Shown here piece after piece: positions 24,939-35,136 of a stretch of DNA of 64,000 nucleotides. Below the pieces are notes generated by a model. The model made no database searches. It had not been told where the DNA came from and saw only the letters and a program-made list of their open reading frames with translations. How positions within the stretch are numbered: position 1 is the first letter of the stretch; each line of letters begins with the position of its first letter. This stretch comes from Kwoniella bestiolae CBS 10118 (taxonomy: Eukaryota; Basidiomycota; Tremellomycetes; Tremellales; Cryptococcaceae), in assembly GCF_000512585.2 (NCBI RefSeq), contig NC_089246.1:868001-932000 (forward strand), read 5' to 3'. The position numbers and the translations under genes were made by a program.

Positions 24939-26167
24939 GTAGGATCTGCAGTGTAGAAGGATCTTTAGTCAACATGCATTGATGTGAGTCGGTCGGGGAT
25001 TTCATGCGGGCTGATCTATCGTACGATACGATAGGGATATGACATGTACTTAGGATCATATCGATATCGATAGTCGGTCTGGTGGATCTTACGATATTTG
25101 ACTGATATTACCATTGGAGAATAAGAAGCTGATTGACTTGATAGCACTAAGATATTCGCTTCTTCTCATCATTCTGTCTTTGATATACTGCCCTTCGGTC
25201 TACCTCGGAGGCAAGGACCGAATAGATTGTCTGTCAAATATGATCTGCACTTCCCTTCACTTCAACACTGACCAGTTACAAATACAAAAAAATACCTCCG
25301 AGGTGAGAATGGAATCTTCTAAGCGAGATAGATGATTGATCATATCCAAACAGATGTCCTTTGCCAAGAGATTGGATGTTGATGATGTGATGATTCAGTA
25401 CTAATGTAATGTCAATCTGTTTATCTAAGGTCGAGGTTCGCGTCGAGATCTGATTTGATTGGGATCAGAGGAATCACTGTATAATCGAGCATAGCAAGGT
25501 GCAATACTGTATGTGTGGGAATAACACGGTCAAGAGCGTTCATCCTGCCAAACGGCTTACTGTACAAGCATCCCTTCATATATCACTTCGCCATCCTTCT
25601 CGCCTAACGTCCATCTTCACAGAGCTTCGTGCTAGGTGGTGCGCCCACACGCCTTTTTCTGCTGTTAGTGTGATACAGTACTCTGATTGATCGACATGCC
25701 ATCTGATGGATCAGCGTCGCATGTCATTAAACGGGCATGATGTAAGACATGACTAAAGATGTACTATACTTTGGCTAACGAGCACTTCGGAAGTCCGAAC
25801 AGAAAAGCGACTATTGTAGACCATTGGATCACTCGCTTACTACCATCATTTTACTCTGGTGGTCAAGTGATATCACCCCAGATCGATGATACTGAATACT
25901 GATTGATGACGAATTATGCACCAGATGAACCGAATAGATCTACTCTGCCTTTCTTTCTCGAGGTCTTGGCGAGGTGAACCAATCGAAACCTCTCCATGTA
26001 CAAGGATAGTCTAAAAGAAAAGATAGAACAAAAAGGTATATAAACCATCTTACAACTCTCACTTTTCTTCCTACTCTTCCTCCCTTCGCTGACTCCTCTC
26101 TCATACCTCGTAAAACAACTTCTCGTAAATCTAATTTCTTCACCCCTCACACACAGTACACGAAACA
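24939..26167. other. 1.2 kb gap before the secreted-gene cluster; TATA box of the first member
   Basis: No coding exons or RNA genes are supported in this AT-rich stretch. A TATATAAA box lies at 26037-26044, 124 bp before the ATG of the next gene, with a CT-rich leader between. It marks the switch from conserved genes to the accessory cluster. Confidence 0.5.
26037..26044 (+). promoter_or_regulatory. TATA box of secreted-family gene A
   Basis: TATATAAA, a perfect TATA consensus, placed 124 bp upstream of the ATG at 26168 and followed by a pyrimidine-rich leader. Strong TATA boxes are typical of regulated fungal genes. Confidence 0.6.
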
Positions 26168-27408
26168 ATGAAGTACTTCGCCATCCTCTCCTTGTTGGTC
26201 CTCTCCAACCTCGTCACCGCCAATCCCAGACCTCATTGTCCGACCATCACCGACACAGTGACCAAGACTGAGTGAGTGCAACCTCATACGATCCATCGTG
26301 ATAGACATCCCTCACTATACTCCTGAACATCCTGGTCTCTTCGCTCACGTCAGCTCGTTCTGAGATATTTCATTGTTTGCTGATATACTGATACCTAGGT
26401 ACACCACCTCTTACGCTCCGACTGTCACTTCCACTACTACTAGGAAAGTACCCGTTTGTTATACCACCGAGACCCATACCAAGACTAAGAGTGAGTAGAT
26501 CGTTCCTCGGGCTGGCCATAGGTGCACCCATAAAAGCTTCAAACAGGGTTGAGGGGTAGCTGAAGATGATTGATTTGTTCAGCTAAACATGCCCATGAAA
26601 CTGATTGGGTGGTGAGTCTCCGTCTGTGACTCAATCTAATCCCTTCTCCCCTTCCTTCCCCTCACTTTACTTAGCGCATTCCATAATTGCTAATATCCAT
26701 GATCCAGACCACTACCAACCACAAAACCAAGACCCACACCTACACCGCCCCTCCCTACTGGACCACCACCGTGACCACCATGGTCGTTCCCACCTGTACC
26801 AGATGGCACCACGGCCCTCCCAAAGACCACGACAAACGATCCGACACTGACGTCGTTGAACGAGAAGCGGACGCCGAAGCTGATCCTCAAGATGAGGTAG
26901 CGAAGAAACCTTGGTGTCCTCCCAAACCACCTCACGTCACTTCTACCGTCACTACTACGCTTTGTAAGACTGAGACTCCCACTAGCTGGGCTACGGAGAC
27001 TAAGTGTAGATGGACTAAGACTAAGGAGGAGGTTGGTGAGTTGTTGTTTCTTTGTTTGACTCAACTTTCCCTGCCTTTCATGACCTTCTCCTTGTCAGAC
27101 TCCAGACCGTATTCTATAGTGAAGTACAGTAGACCAGGTGGATTGAGGAGTTGAGCTGATATCGTTCTCTCTCCACAGTCCATACCAAAACCACCGTCAC
27201 CGACCATCACACTCGAACTAAGACTAAACATGATCATCCCGTCATTACCACAGTTAGCATCACTCCCACCAAGAGTGAGTTACCAGTCACCTCATGATCA
27301 GGCGAAAGCAAGCTAACGATTGCTATCATAGCCAAAACCACTACTGTAACTTCCACTACCATCACTGGAAGATGCAGACCCACCCACCATGGTAAGGATG
27401 ACGCCTAG
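26168..27408 (+). CDS. Secreted Thr/Cys-rich protein, six-exon family member A
   Basis: Unknown function, predicted extracellular or wall-associated. Exons: 26168-26271, 26399-26490, 26583-26611, 26708-27035, 27179-27274, 27332-27408. Intron phases are 2,1,0,1,1, as in the other four members. A signal peptide MKYFAILSLLVLSNLVTA precedes NPRPHCPTITDTVTKTE. The mature protein is dominated by Thr with Lys and His (TETHTKTK, TTTNHKTKTHT, TKTTVTDHHTRTKTKH) and has seven cysteines, mostly as T-x-C-x-T units. Exon 4 holds a dibasic DHDKRSD site followed by an acidic stretch (EREADAEADPQDE), which could be a processed spacer. It lacks the Asn-Ala-Glu-Arg motif seen in B to E and is the most divergent member. 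The C-terminus ends with a single Cys (GRCRPTHHGKDDA). Confidence 0.75.
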
Positions 27409-28062
27409 ACAGTTTGACTACTAAGATCGCCTAGCGCCTAGCTCTGTCTTGGGCATATTGGAACGGTTGAATGGTTGATTGGTGGAGTACTTGGTGTGAT
27501 GATTACGCTCTTTTGGTATTTATGCGATGCTATATGCAAATACATATGCTTTACATCATCTTGCACGGGGTACGAGCTCACGTCGATGATAGCCATTTGG
27601 GATCAGTACAGTAATCAGTACGATTGCACTCATCCCCGAAGATCGTACTATGAGCTTATGTACTGTACTTGGTATCATGAAGAAGTTGGGATCCTTCATG
27701 AACCACAATGATACAATGGTCGAGTAGGGAAGCTCAGTGTGGCGCATGATACTGTACAACCTCCGAATTCGGCTAAACGATATTAACTGAAGAAAGAAGC
27801 AAGAAGCAAGCACAATCAACAAAATCAGACCCGGCCCCATGTGTTCCCAGATCGTTTGGGGCAGAACCTGCAGCTCGAATATACTGTATTCATCTGTACT
27901 CCAGCGTCCTTTCCAATACAGTATCGATCTGTTTGTCTGTCCAGGGGTGGATTCGTGATGGACCGAATCCGAATCATACCCACAAGATCGATCAATCTGT
28001 TTTCGATTTGTCTTGATATGGCATCCTGCTCATGTGGTCTTGGACCTATCCATCAATGAATT

Positions 28063-28095
28063 ACCCTCAAGATCTGCATGATCTAGATTGAGGGT
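28063..28095. repeat. Short imperfect inverted repeat
   Basis: Arms ACCCTCAA (28063-28070) and TTGAGGGT (28088-28095) enclose a further GATCT/AGAT pairing, so the single strand could fold as a hairpin. It lies about 190 bp upstream of the gene B TATA box. Confidence 0.5.
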
Positions 28096-28254
28096 CACAT
28101 CACGAGGTCACGATGATACTCATCTCGTAATTGATCGATCAAACCTGTAGATCTGTCTTGCGCTTCCTTGGCATCTTAACCATCACTTATGATATACCCC
28201 ATAGATGTACTGTAGAGATTAGTTGCAAAACGATTGGGCTTTGATTGGTGAAAT

Positions 28255-28263
28255 TATATATAA
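28255..28263 (+). promoter_or_regulatory. TATA box of secreted-family gene B
   Basis: TATATATAA located 137 bp upstream of the ATG at 28400, with spacing very similar to gene A. Confidence 0.6.
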
Positions 28264-28399
28264 GCAGACAACCCAATCCCATCACGTAGTCAGCTTTTAC
28301 TATCAACGTAGCATATTATTCTCAAGTAAATCAGTAACTGGGAAGGAATACCATTGCTCGACTACAAAATTTTCCGTCTTAACACTTACTTTATACGAT

Positions 28400-29556
28400 A
28401 TGCGGTTCTTGATGTGCTTGTTCGTCTTGGGAACAGTGTTGGCTCAAAGACAATGTCCCACTGTTACCACCATCGACACCATCACAGAGTAAGTGTTCGG
28501 TTGATGATCCCCTTTCCTCTTCTCGCTCGATACAGTAAGTGCTGACACTGTAGCCTTGTCGGATCAGTACTCAGACAGTCACCGATCCGACCCCAGTCAC
28601 ATCGACCACGACAATCACTTTATCTTATTGTACCGAGACTTCCACTACCTATATTACAAGGAGTGAGTAGAGTGGCAGTCTCGTATGAATCTTTCATTTT
28701 TAGGATTCATGCTCACATTCTGTTCCTTGACAGCATCTCAAACGCAAACCAATACTATCACTGTGAGTCAAGTTGAACCTCCCCATTCCGTGGCCGTTCA
28801 TGAATCAGCACGTAAGATGACTCGCCGACTGAGTTACTGTAACTTACCAAAAACCTTTTCACTCAGACAACAACCTTCACGCCAATAACTACCTACCCAA
28901 CAGCTATAGCAACCACTACCGAAACATACACCACGATCGAAACGATCTATCTAAATTGCGAGCCCACCTCCCCTCCCCAGCCTACTCCTAGGGGTATTGG
29001 AGAGGCTGGGATCGGGTTGGTGGATCATATCTACAACCACAAGTTAGAGGGAAAGGGAAAGGAAATGACTAATGCTGAAAGGTTGAGAATGGGATTACCG
29101 CTTAACAAACCTCACATCAGAAGACCCAATCAGGGAAAGAGACAGGATCCAAGCTGTACGACCGATTATGTTACTTCCACTACGACTGATACGATCACGA
29201 CAACTGAGATTCCGACGGTTTGGGTTACTACTACGACTTGTCTGTTGACTCTTACTGAGGAGGTTACAGGTGGGTTGCGGAATTATCCTCCCACACTGAG
29301 TTTGTTGAATGAGATGCTAATACTGTACCTTCATTAAGCGACTGCCACTACCACCACGACCAACACTCTGACCATTACCACTACGACCGAAGCTCCAACT
29401 AGGACTTTAACTTATTCATTCACTGCTACTGATCGTATGTTCTCACCTATGACCTTCCTCGCCGCTTGGTCTGTACAGAATGATGTGCTGACTGTTCCCT
29501 CTCGATGTCATGCAGTTCTCTTCGTCACGCAAACAGAGTATCGATGTCAACCATAG
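28400..29556 (+). CDS. Secreted Thr/Cys-rich protein, six-exon family member B
   Basis: Unknown function, predicted secreted. Exons: 28400-28488, 28568-28662, 28734-28762, 28867-29269, 29339-29434, 29516-29556, phases 2,1,0,1,1. A signal peptide MRFLMCLFVLGTVLA precedes QRQCPTVTTIDTIT. The mature chain is Thr-rich, with six cysteines in fixed places: RQCPT, SYCTET, LNCEP, PSCTTDY, TTCLLT and the C-terminal YRCQP. Exon 4 carries the family motif MTNAERLRMGLPLNKPHIRR followed by a dibasic QGKRQ just before PSCTTDY. The Thr-rich runs are likely O-glycosylated (inference). The start ATG lies after a CT-poor leader; in-frame sequence upstream has no better start with a signal peptide. Confidence 0.8.
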
Positions 29557-30407
29557 GTACGTATGATCGTTAGAGGCGTATGCACAGGGAGGTGGAACGA
29601 AAGCTTCGTATAATGAAAAGAGTATCTCAATAAATTGAGAATTACTTTGACTCCGTATCATAGGTAAAGTACGAAATGGACACTGAGTAAAATAGCAATC
29701 ATGCATCTGTACATATACATAATGTATGTCGTCTTCATGTAAATGCCTGGACGATAGTACGAAGCTTGGTCGGATGGTATCGTACGACACCCAATGCGTA
29801 GAAGATTGCCGAGGTAGAATACTCCTACCTAGGAGAATCCGGTAGATCCATTTGAGATTCTGCAGAGTGGGGAAACGCTATGACCCTGGAGTCGTGCTCT
29901 CCCCACTACGAAGGCTCGAAGAGGTAGCTTAAGGTTCTCGTTGGACTTGATGATGTCAAAGCTTGGTGATGTGCTATGGTCGATCAGCCCTGAGGTCTTA
30001 TTCTTATTCGGCTGCTCTGATGATTGATCGTAGATCTATTGAAATGATTGATTGTGTGTGAGTACATATATATTAGGAAGTATAAGAGGCGTGTGGCATC
30101 TCAACCTCAATCTCGCCAAGTGGCCTTACCGCAAATCCTCACCAGTCACGATCACCATCACGATCACCATCAGTGATTGATTGATCCAATTGTGCAAACG
30201 CAGATCTATGTCAACTCCCTCCTAGATGGAGAAAGGGGAATGCGAGAGCATGTCATCTGACTGTTGAATTCCATCATCATTTCTCCTCACTTGATTACTG
30301 CAATATTAATTGTACATATACGCAGCCTATCGAAGACGGCTGTACCCCCCTCACCTCACTCGTTCGTGATACTTGCTTCTATATCTACGACTTTGCTATA
30401 CAGCGCC
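29557..30407. other. Intergenic region between family members B and C
   Basis: About 850 bp without supported exons. It holds a small perfect inverted repeat CTCCTA-CC-TAGGAG (29822-29835) and a 12-bp tandem duplication acgatcaccatc near 30146-30171. A CATATATATTA element lies at about 30065, far from the gene C start. Confidence 0.45.
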
Positions 30408-31569
30408 ATGTGGTTCATAATCTGGGTTTCTATATTCCTCAGTGTCAGCTTGGACAAGGTCGTCGCACAATGTCCAACAATCACCCAGACCGATACAGAT
30501 ACAACGTGAGTATTTCCACTCGCTGGACTGCTGAATAAACTAGCGTAGCAAATCTAATGTCACGCTGGGATGTATTGTAGTACCGTCACTGAGACTCAGG
30601 CTGAGACGAGCTACACGACTACGACTATCACCATTCCGTACTGTACAGAGACTTCTACTCATTCGGGAACTAAGAGTGAGCCCTCTCGTTCCTTCCCTGC
30701 CTTGACGGGAAGACATTGCATTAGAGATCTCAGGATATTAACGTGAAATGTACTGCAGCCGAAATATCAATTACCGATACATACACTGTGAGTGTGGCTC
30801 TTCCCTTCTGCACTGGTGCTGGTGCAGGACAAAGTATACACTGACTCTGCGCATCGGTTGCCCCAAGACTACCACCACCACACCCGTCGTGACCACCCTC
30901 AAAACCAATGCCCTCCAAATATACGACATAGACGGTACCAAAACCGTCTACATCAACTGCGACATCACAGGTATCGCCAAGCGTATCCACGATCCCATCC
31001 CTCAATCCACGTCTACAGGCAAACGAAAGAGAAAGGTGACTAATGCTGAGAGGTTGAAATTGGGATTACCACTTTTGAAACCCCATACCAGGTTACCTGG
31101 GTGGATGCAGAAGAAGCAGAATGGCGGGGGGCCGAGCTGTACCACCGCATATGAAACTTCTACTTCGTTTGATACGGTTACTACCACGCAGATCCCGACG
31201 GTGGTGATTACTGAGACGGAGTGTTTGTTGACTCTTATTGAGGATACTACTGGTATGTCGCACCATCCCCCAGGAATAGAGTGGTTATAGTGTATAGTAT
31301 TTCTGTCGAAGTTAGTCAGGTAAGCTGATGGGATGGGTTGGTAATAGTTTGGGAAACTACTGGTAGTACCGATACGATCACTCATACCGAGACGTCCGTG
31401 CTGCCTACTACGACAACTACGAGCTTGGTCACATTTACTACGAGTGAGTTTTCGACTATCGTTATTCTGTGGCTTAGTTCTGAGAGGGTAGAGCTGACGG
31501 AGTGGGATTTCCGCATGATATACTGTAGCCCATACCAATTACATAGCCACCGTCACTTATTGCTTGTGA
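30408..31569 (+). CDS. Secreted Thr/Cys-rich protein, six-exon family member C
   Basis: Unknown function, predicted secreted. Exons: 30408-30505, 30581-30675, 30759-30787, 30868-31252, 31348-31443, 31529-31569, phases 2,1,0,1,1. Signal peptide MWFIIWVSIFLSVSLDKVVA then QCPTITQTDTDT. Six cysteines match gene B: AQCPT, PYCTET, INCDI, PSCTTAY, TECLLT and TYCL at the C-terminus. The motif VTNAERLKLGLPLLKPHTRL in exon 4 is preceded by the basic GKRKRK and followed by QKKQ before PSCTTAY. It is closest to B in sequence (for example both have TECLLTL/TTCLLTL and SYCTET/PYCTET), which suggests a recent tandem duplication. Confidence 0.8.
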
Positions 31570-31961
31570 GACTTTCCAAGTGTTCAACCTGGAAATCAGA
31601 TCTGCTTGTCAAAATCACCTCTGATCCTGTATATTTCAACTTGCCTTGACAACTTGTTTTATCGTCCGCCTCTCCGTGTCTGTTCCAAAACGTATGCAGG
31701 TCTGAAACTTCTTTTCTTCCTACCCTGACATCGCTACATATAAAGCAAGAATGCACAATCCTTTGTTTGAACGTATCTCATACATGTCAAGCAGGATCAA
31801 AGGACCGTGACCGTCTGAGCAGACCACTTACCAGCATCCTGTATATAATATACTTTAAGGACTTCAATTATAAGTTCACCTGATTCTCTGGCTATCATCT
31901 ATCCCACCTATGCCTCTCGTATCAACTACACAACTTCACTTAGCCCCTCTGACAACTCAAA
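31570..31961. promoter_or_regulatory. Intergenic region with TATA box
   Basis: About 390 bp. A TATATAATATA element at 31842-31852 stands 110 bp before the ATG of the next gene. No other signal was recognised. Confidence 0.5.
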
Positions 31962-32880
31962 ATGCTAAACTTCACTTCGAAGACAACCACACCTCTCTCC
32001 TCCAGTACACAAGACAACGATATCGACAAGGCCAAGATCGAAAAGGCTACCTTACCTATCACCAACCCCGGTGAAATGGACAAGAAATCAGAGTCCGATG
32101 AATTGATCTGGTAAGTCACCCAGGACCAATCTTTGCCTTACTTCGGCGATGCAACAAACCTGTCCGTCCCGATACTCATCGAATAAATAGGTTCGGTCCC
32201 TCCCCTCCCGATGTCCATCAACCACCAATGATGTTCTCGCCTAGCCCACTCAGGCCTATGACCAGCAATATAAAGATTGGAGGGAACGATCATGCCAGGA
32301 TCCATTTATCAGCTTTTGGGTGAGTCAACCGTTCGTCCTCCTTCGTTCCCGTAGTTCTGCGCTAATACTGTACTGTGAGGGAAGTAGAGAATCTACTTCC
32401 CTGCCATACATTCTTCCTCCATCATCTCTCTTACACAGCCACGACTCCGAATCGTACATTTCGAGTGTGAACTCTGCATATACAGCTATCATCCAGCGAG
32501 TCAATCCAGTATATCGTACTGTAACGCCACAAGTGCTCGATATCGCTCGCAGAGGTCATACGCCATCTCCTGATGGACTGGCAGCAGACACAGGTGCACC
32601 TGACCTCAGGCAAATAACAGACGATGACGACGAGATATTACCTTTCACACCTGGCACGCCTCTCAAGATGAAGGGATGGTCCGCCCTCGTCGATACCCCC
32701 TCGTGTGGAAAGGCAGAACAAAATAATGGGTTCTATAATCCATATGGAGGCATCGAATCTCCAGAGGACGATGGGCAGCCTATCCCATTTGACGAGGAGA
32801 CGTTCGGAAGGAAAGATACTTTCCGAGATTTGGTTGAAAGAGCTGGTCATGCCGCGGTGAGGAGACGGAAGGCCTCATAG
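31962..32880 (+). CDS. Uncharacterised polar protein
   Basis: Not recognised. Three exons joined in frame give MLNFTSKTTTPLSSSTQDND through SESDELIW, then FGPSPPDVHQPPMMFSPSPL and IKIGGNDHARIHLSAFG, and a long last exon ending GHAAVRRRKAS with TAG at 32878-32880. The protein is about 240 aa, has no signal peptide or membrane segment, and is rich in Ser, Pro and Asp. One ordered-looking stretch is SVNSAYTAIIQRVNPVYRTV followed by TPQVLDIARRGHTPSPDG. Clean GTAAGT and GTGAGT donors and in-frame joins support a real gene. It sits directly after the secreted cluster but shows no similarity to it. Confidence 0.65.
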
Positions 32881-33011
32881 GATGCCGCTTCGATAAGTAC
32901 AATCTTTGTTCAATAGATCGATTATTCATCAGTGCTCGTCCTCTTATCGTCTCATGCATGGTGTTCTTCAACCATCGTAAACTCGGAATACAGGTGGTTA
33001 TACTCATACAC

Positions 33012-34816
33012 CTACTGCCCATCCTTCCGCACCCTCTCAGCTTTCCCATCAACAACCCTTTCTTCCCACTCTCCTCCAATGTCCCCCTGCGGGTTCTCAA
33101 GTATCTCACCGCTTTCAGCGCTAATCTCAGGCTGGGAGGGTTCGACTTGTCCTTCTTCCTTCTCCTGCTCCTGCTCCTCATTTGGCGGTACCGATTGTCC
33201 AGCTATGGCTTCTGCTCTTCTTTCTCTGTAGACATGTTTTGGAGTTTTGCTTGAACCACTAGACTGTTCATCGGTCGGGACAATCGAATTGGTCGAACGG
33301 TTTAGTTCTGGTTGGGCAGATTTGGATTTGGCTTGGGATGCTGCGGAAGCTATACTGCCGGGATTATACTGTTCCATCACCAGTGATCAGCCCAACGTCG
33401 TTTAAAAATTTCGGTATATGTGAGAGGATGAACGACGTACCCTCTTGAATCTCTCATAATCCTCCACAATCCCCATACCGACCGAGTTCTACAACGGATA
33501 CGAAATCAGCTCCTTGGCTCATACGACCCGATAGTGTAAAGCTCCTACTCACCTTGTAGAGCTCTACCAATACCGTCTTATCAGGTTTCTTCAAATCCAC
33601 TTTATGCCCCTTCTCCAACTTGGTTATTTCCCCAGCGACGGTGTGGATCATATCCATTCGATCGAGTCGGTCAGATTGCCGAGTGTTTGTTTCAATACCA
33701 AACTACGAGATAGTCAGTAACATGCAAGTATGACATGTACGACTTATGTTTATCCAAGGAATAATTGATTGATAGCTCACCTTGAGCGGTCGATCATCAT
33801 CGGTCTTGAACCCTTCCGCCACGACTCCAGCAGCCATATCTGAAAGTTGCTTGAGTGTCGCTCCGGATACGCCTGTTATCGGTATTATACGTTTACACCA
33901 TCTATCAAACAATGAGCAGAAGTAATACGTGAGCTTTTTGATACAAGTGGTGGGTAATAGGTCTACTGACTTTAATTGGGTCCTGGCTGATGATTCGGCT
34001 TGTTCCATTATATGCCTCACCAGTCTGTCGGGAGATAGTGGAGGCAGGACGTTTATGTATATGACTGAAGAGGATGCACCGATTCAGCGTTATTTTCGTA
34101 TTGTGATCGAAGATATCGATCAGTACCGGAAGAAACCACTTACCACATATCACATCATGAGAGCATAGATCTAGATGAGATAGACGAGTCAGTACAAGCG
34201 TTTGACGCATCCTACGAGCGCGTTTAGGAAATGAAAAATGGACCTACGAAACCTAGTTGACTTCTTACTCTGATCCATCGATTCCAGATCCTTCTTCAGC
34301 TGAGCTTCGAAATCCAGCTCGTCATCCTCTTCTTGCTTGATGCCGGAATCGATAGTTTCAGGATACAGTTCATCTGCAATCTACCCATCCGGAACATCAA
34401 CATTGACAGATGGGAAATTGAGCTAATCTCGAGATCGAAATGACCCTCACCCTCTCCAGATACTCTATCAACTCAGCTTCAGCCGATCGTTCTTTATTCA
34501 GAATGGTCGTGACGCATATTCCAGGAGAAGTGAGCATCTCCGGCTATAATCACGAAAGTCAGCTTACCTACACCCTATAAGAAGAAGACAGACAGCTTAC
34601 CATGGGGTTGGTCCTGTACTTTCCCAAGGGGTTGAGTTTAGGTGTACCGTCCTCATTCTCTCTAGGTGGTCTAGGTCGATCAAATCCTCCTCTGCCTCGA
34701 CCACCTCCACCCCCACCTCTCTTTTGACCTTGAAATTTGTAGAATTTGTTCCTCTGAGCGGATCCTCCGCCAGCTTTACGCTTGTCTCCTGTCGATGGTC
34801 CTGGTCTGGCTGACAT
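33012..34816 (-). CDS. TAN1: THUMP-domain tRNA acetylation factor TAN1
   Basis: Tan1 presents tRNA-Ser/Leu to the Kre33/NAT10 acetyltransferase for ac4C12. About eight exons. The N-terminus is basic and Gly-rich (MSARPGPSTGDKRKAGGGSA, then FYKFQGQKRGGGGGGRGRGG). Next comes the Tan1 N-domain (GICVTTILNKERSAEAELIE, LDFEAQLKKDLESM). The THUMP core follows: WCKRIIPITGVSGATLKQLS, FGIETNTRQSDRLDRMDMIH and VDLKKPDKTVLVELYK joined after an intron to NSVGMGIVEDYERFKRYN, very like yeast Tan1's HxVDLKNPDxxILVEVYK block. The C-terminus is a charged tail ending VRKDGQ at 33012. I chose ATG 34816; the frame stays open to an ATG at 34906 that would add 30 residues. Confidence 0.85.
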
Positions 34817-35136
34817 CTTGGCTGATGGTGAATGGTCAAGATATGTTTGTAAGCTTAATGAGAACCCTTTGTCTTCTTTCATTTCCTGGTCGACATTTTG
34901 CAACATCAGATCGAGTGGTGCTAATGCATTCAGACTCGCGTGGGGGACGCGTGTTAGATTATATTATGTTATGTTTTGTTTGCGGGGTCTCCACTATCTG
35001 CTTCCTCTTTTGTCTGTGCTAGTAGTAGGTGCTAAGTTTGGTTTGTATCAACGAGAATGTGAATGAGATTTTGAATCATAAGTGCAAGTAGAGATGATGA
35101 CACCTAGTCAGTAGGCCATTGCTACTACTCCATACA
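34817..35136. promoter_or_regulatory. Divergent promoter TAN1 / FUSC-like gene
   Basis: 320 bp between two divergent starts. The minus-strand frame before TAN1 is open for 30 codons. No TATA consensus was noticed. Confidence 0.45.

Larger units (their letters stand above)
27409..28399. other. Intergenic region between family members A and B
   Basis: About 990 bp without supported exons. It contains an imperfect inverted repeat at 28063-28095 (arms ACCCTCAA and TTGAGGGT) and a TATATATAA box at 28255-28263, 137 bp before the next ATG. Confidence 0.5.

Noticed and set aside
24939..26167. Possible transposon remnant in the 1.2 kb gap
   Set aside because: No terminal repeats, target-site duplication or transposase or reverse-transcriptase frames could be seen.
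27556..27840. 94-aa minus-strand frame between genes A and B
   Set aside because: Starts near low-complexity sequence, no recognisable domain, no TATA or intron support.
29443..29790. 115-aa minus-strand frame
   Set aside because: Overlaps the last exons of secreted gene B, which are supported by family intron phases.
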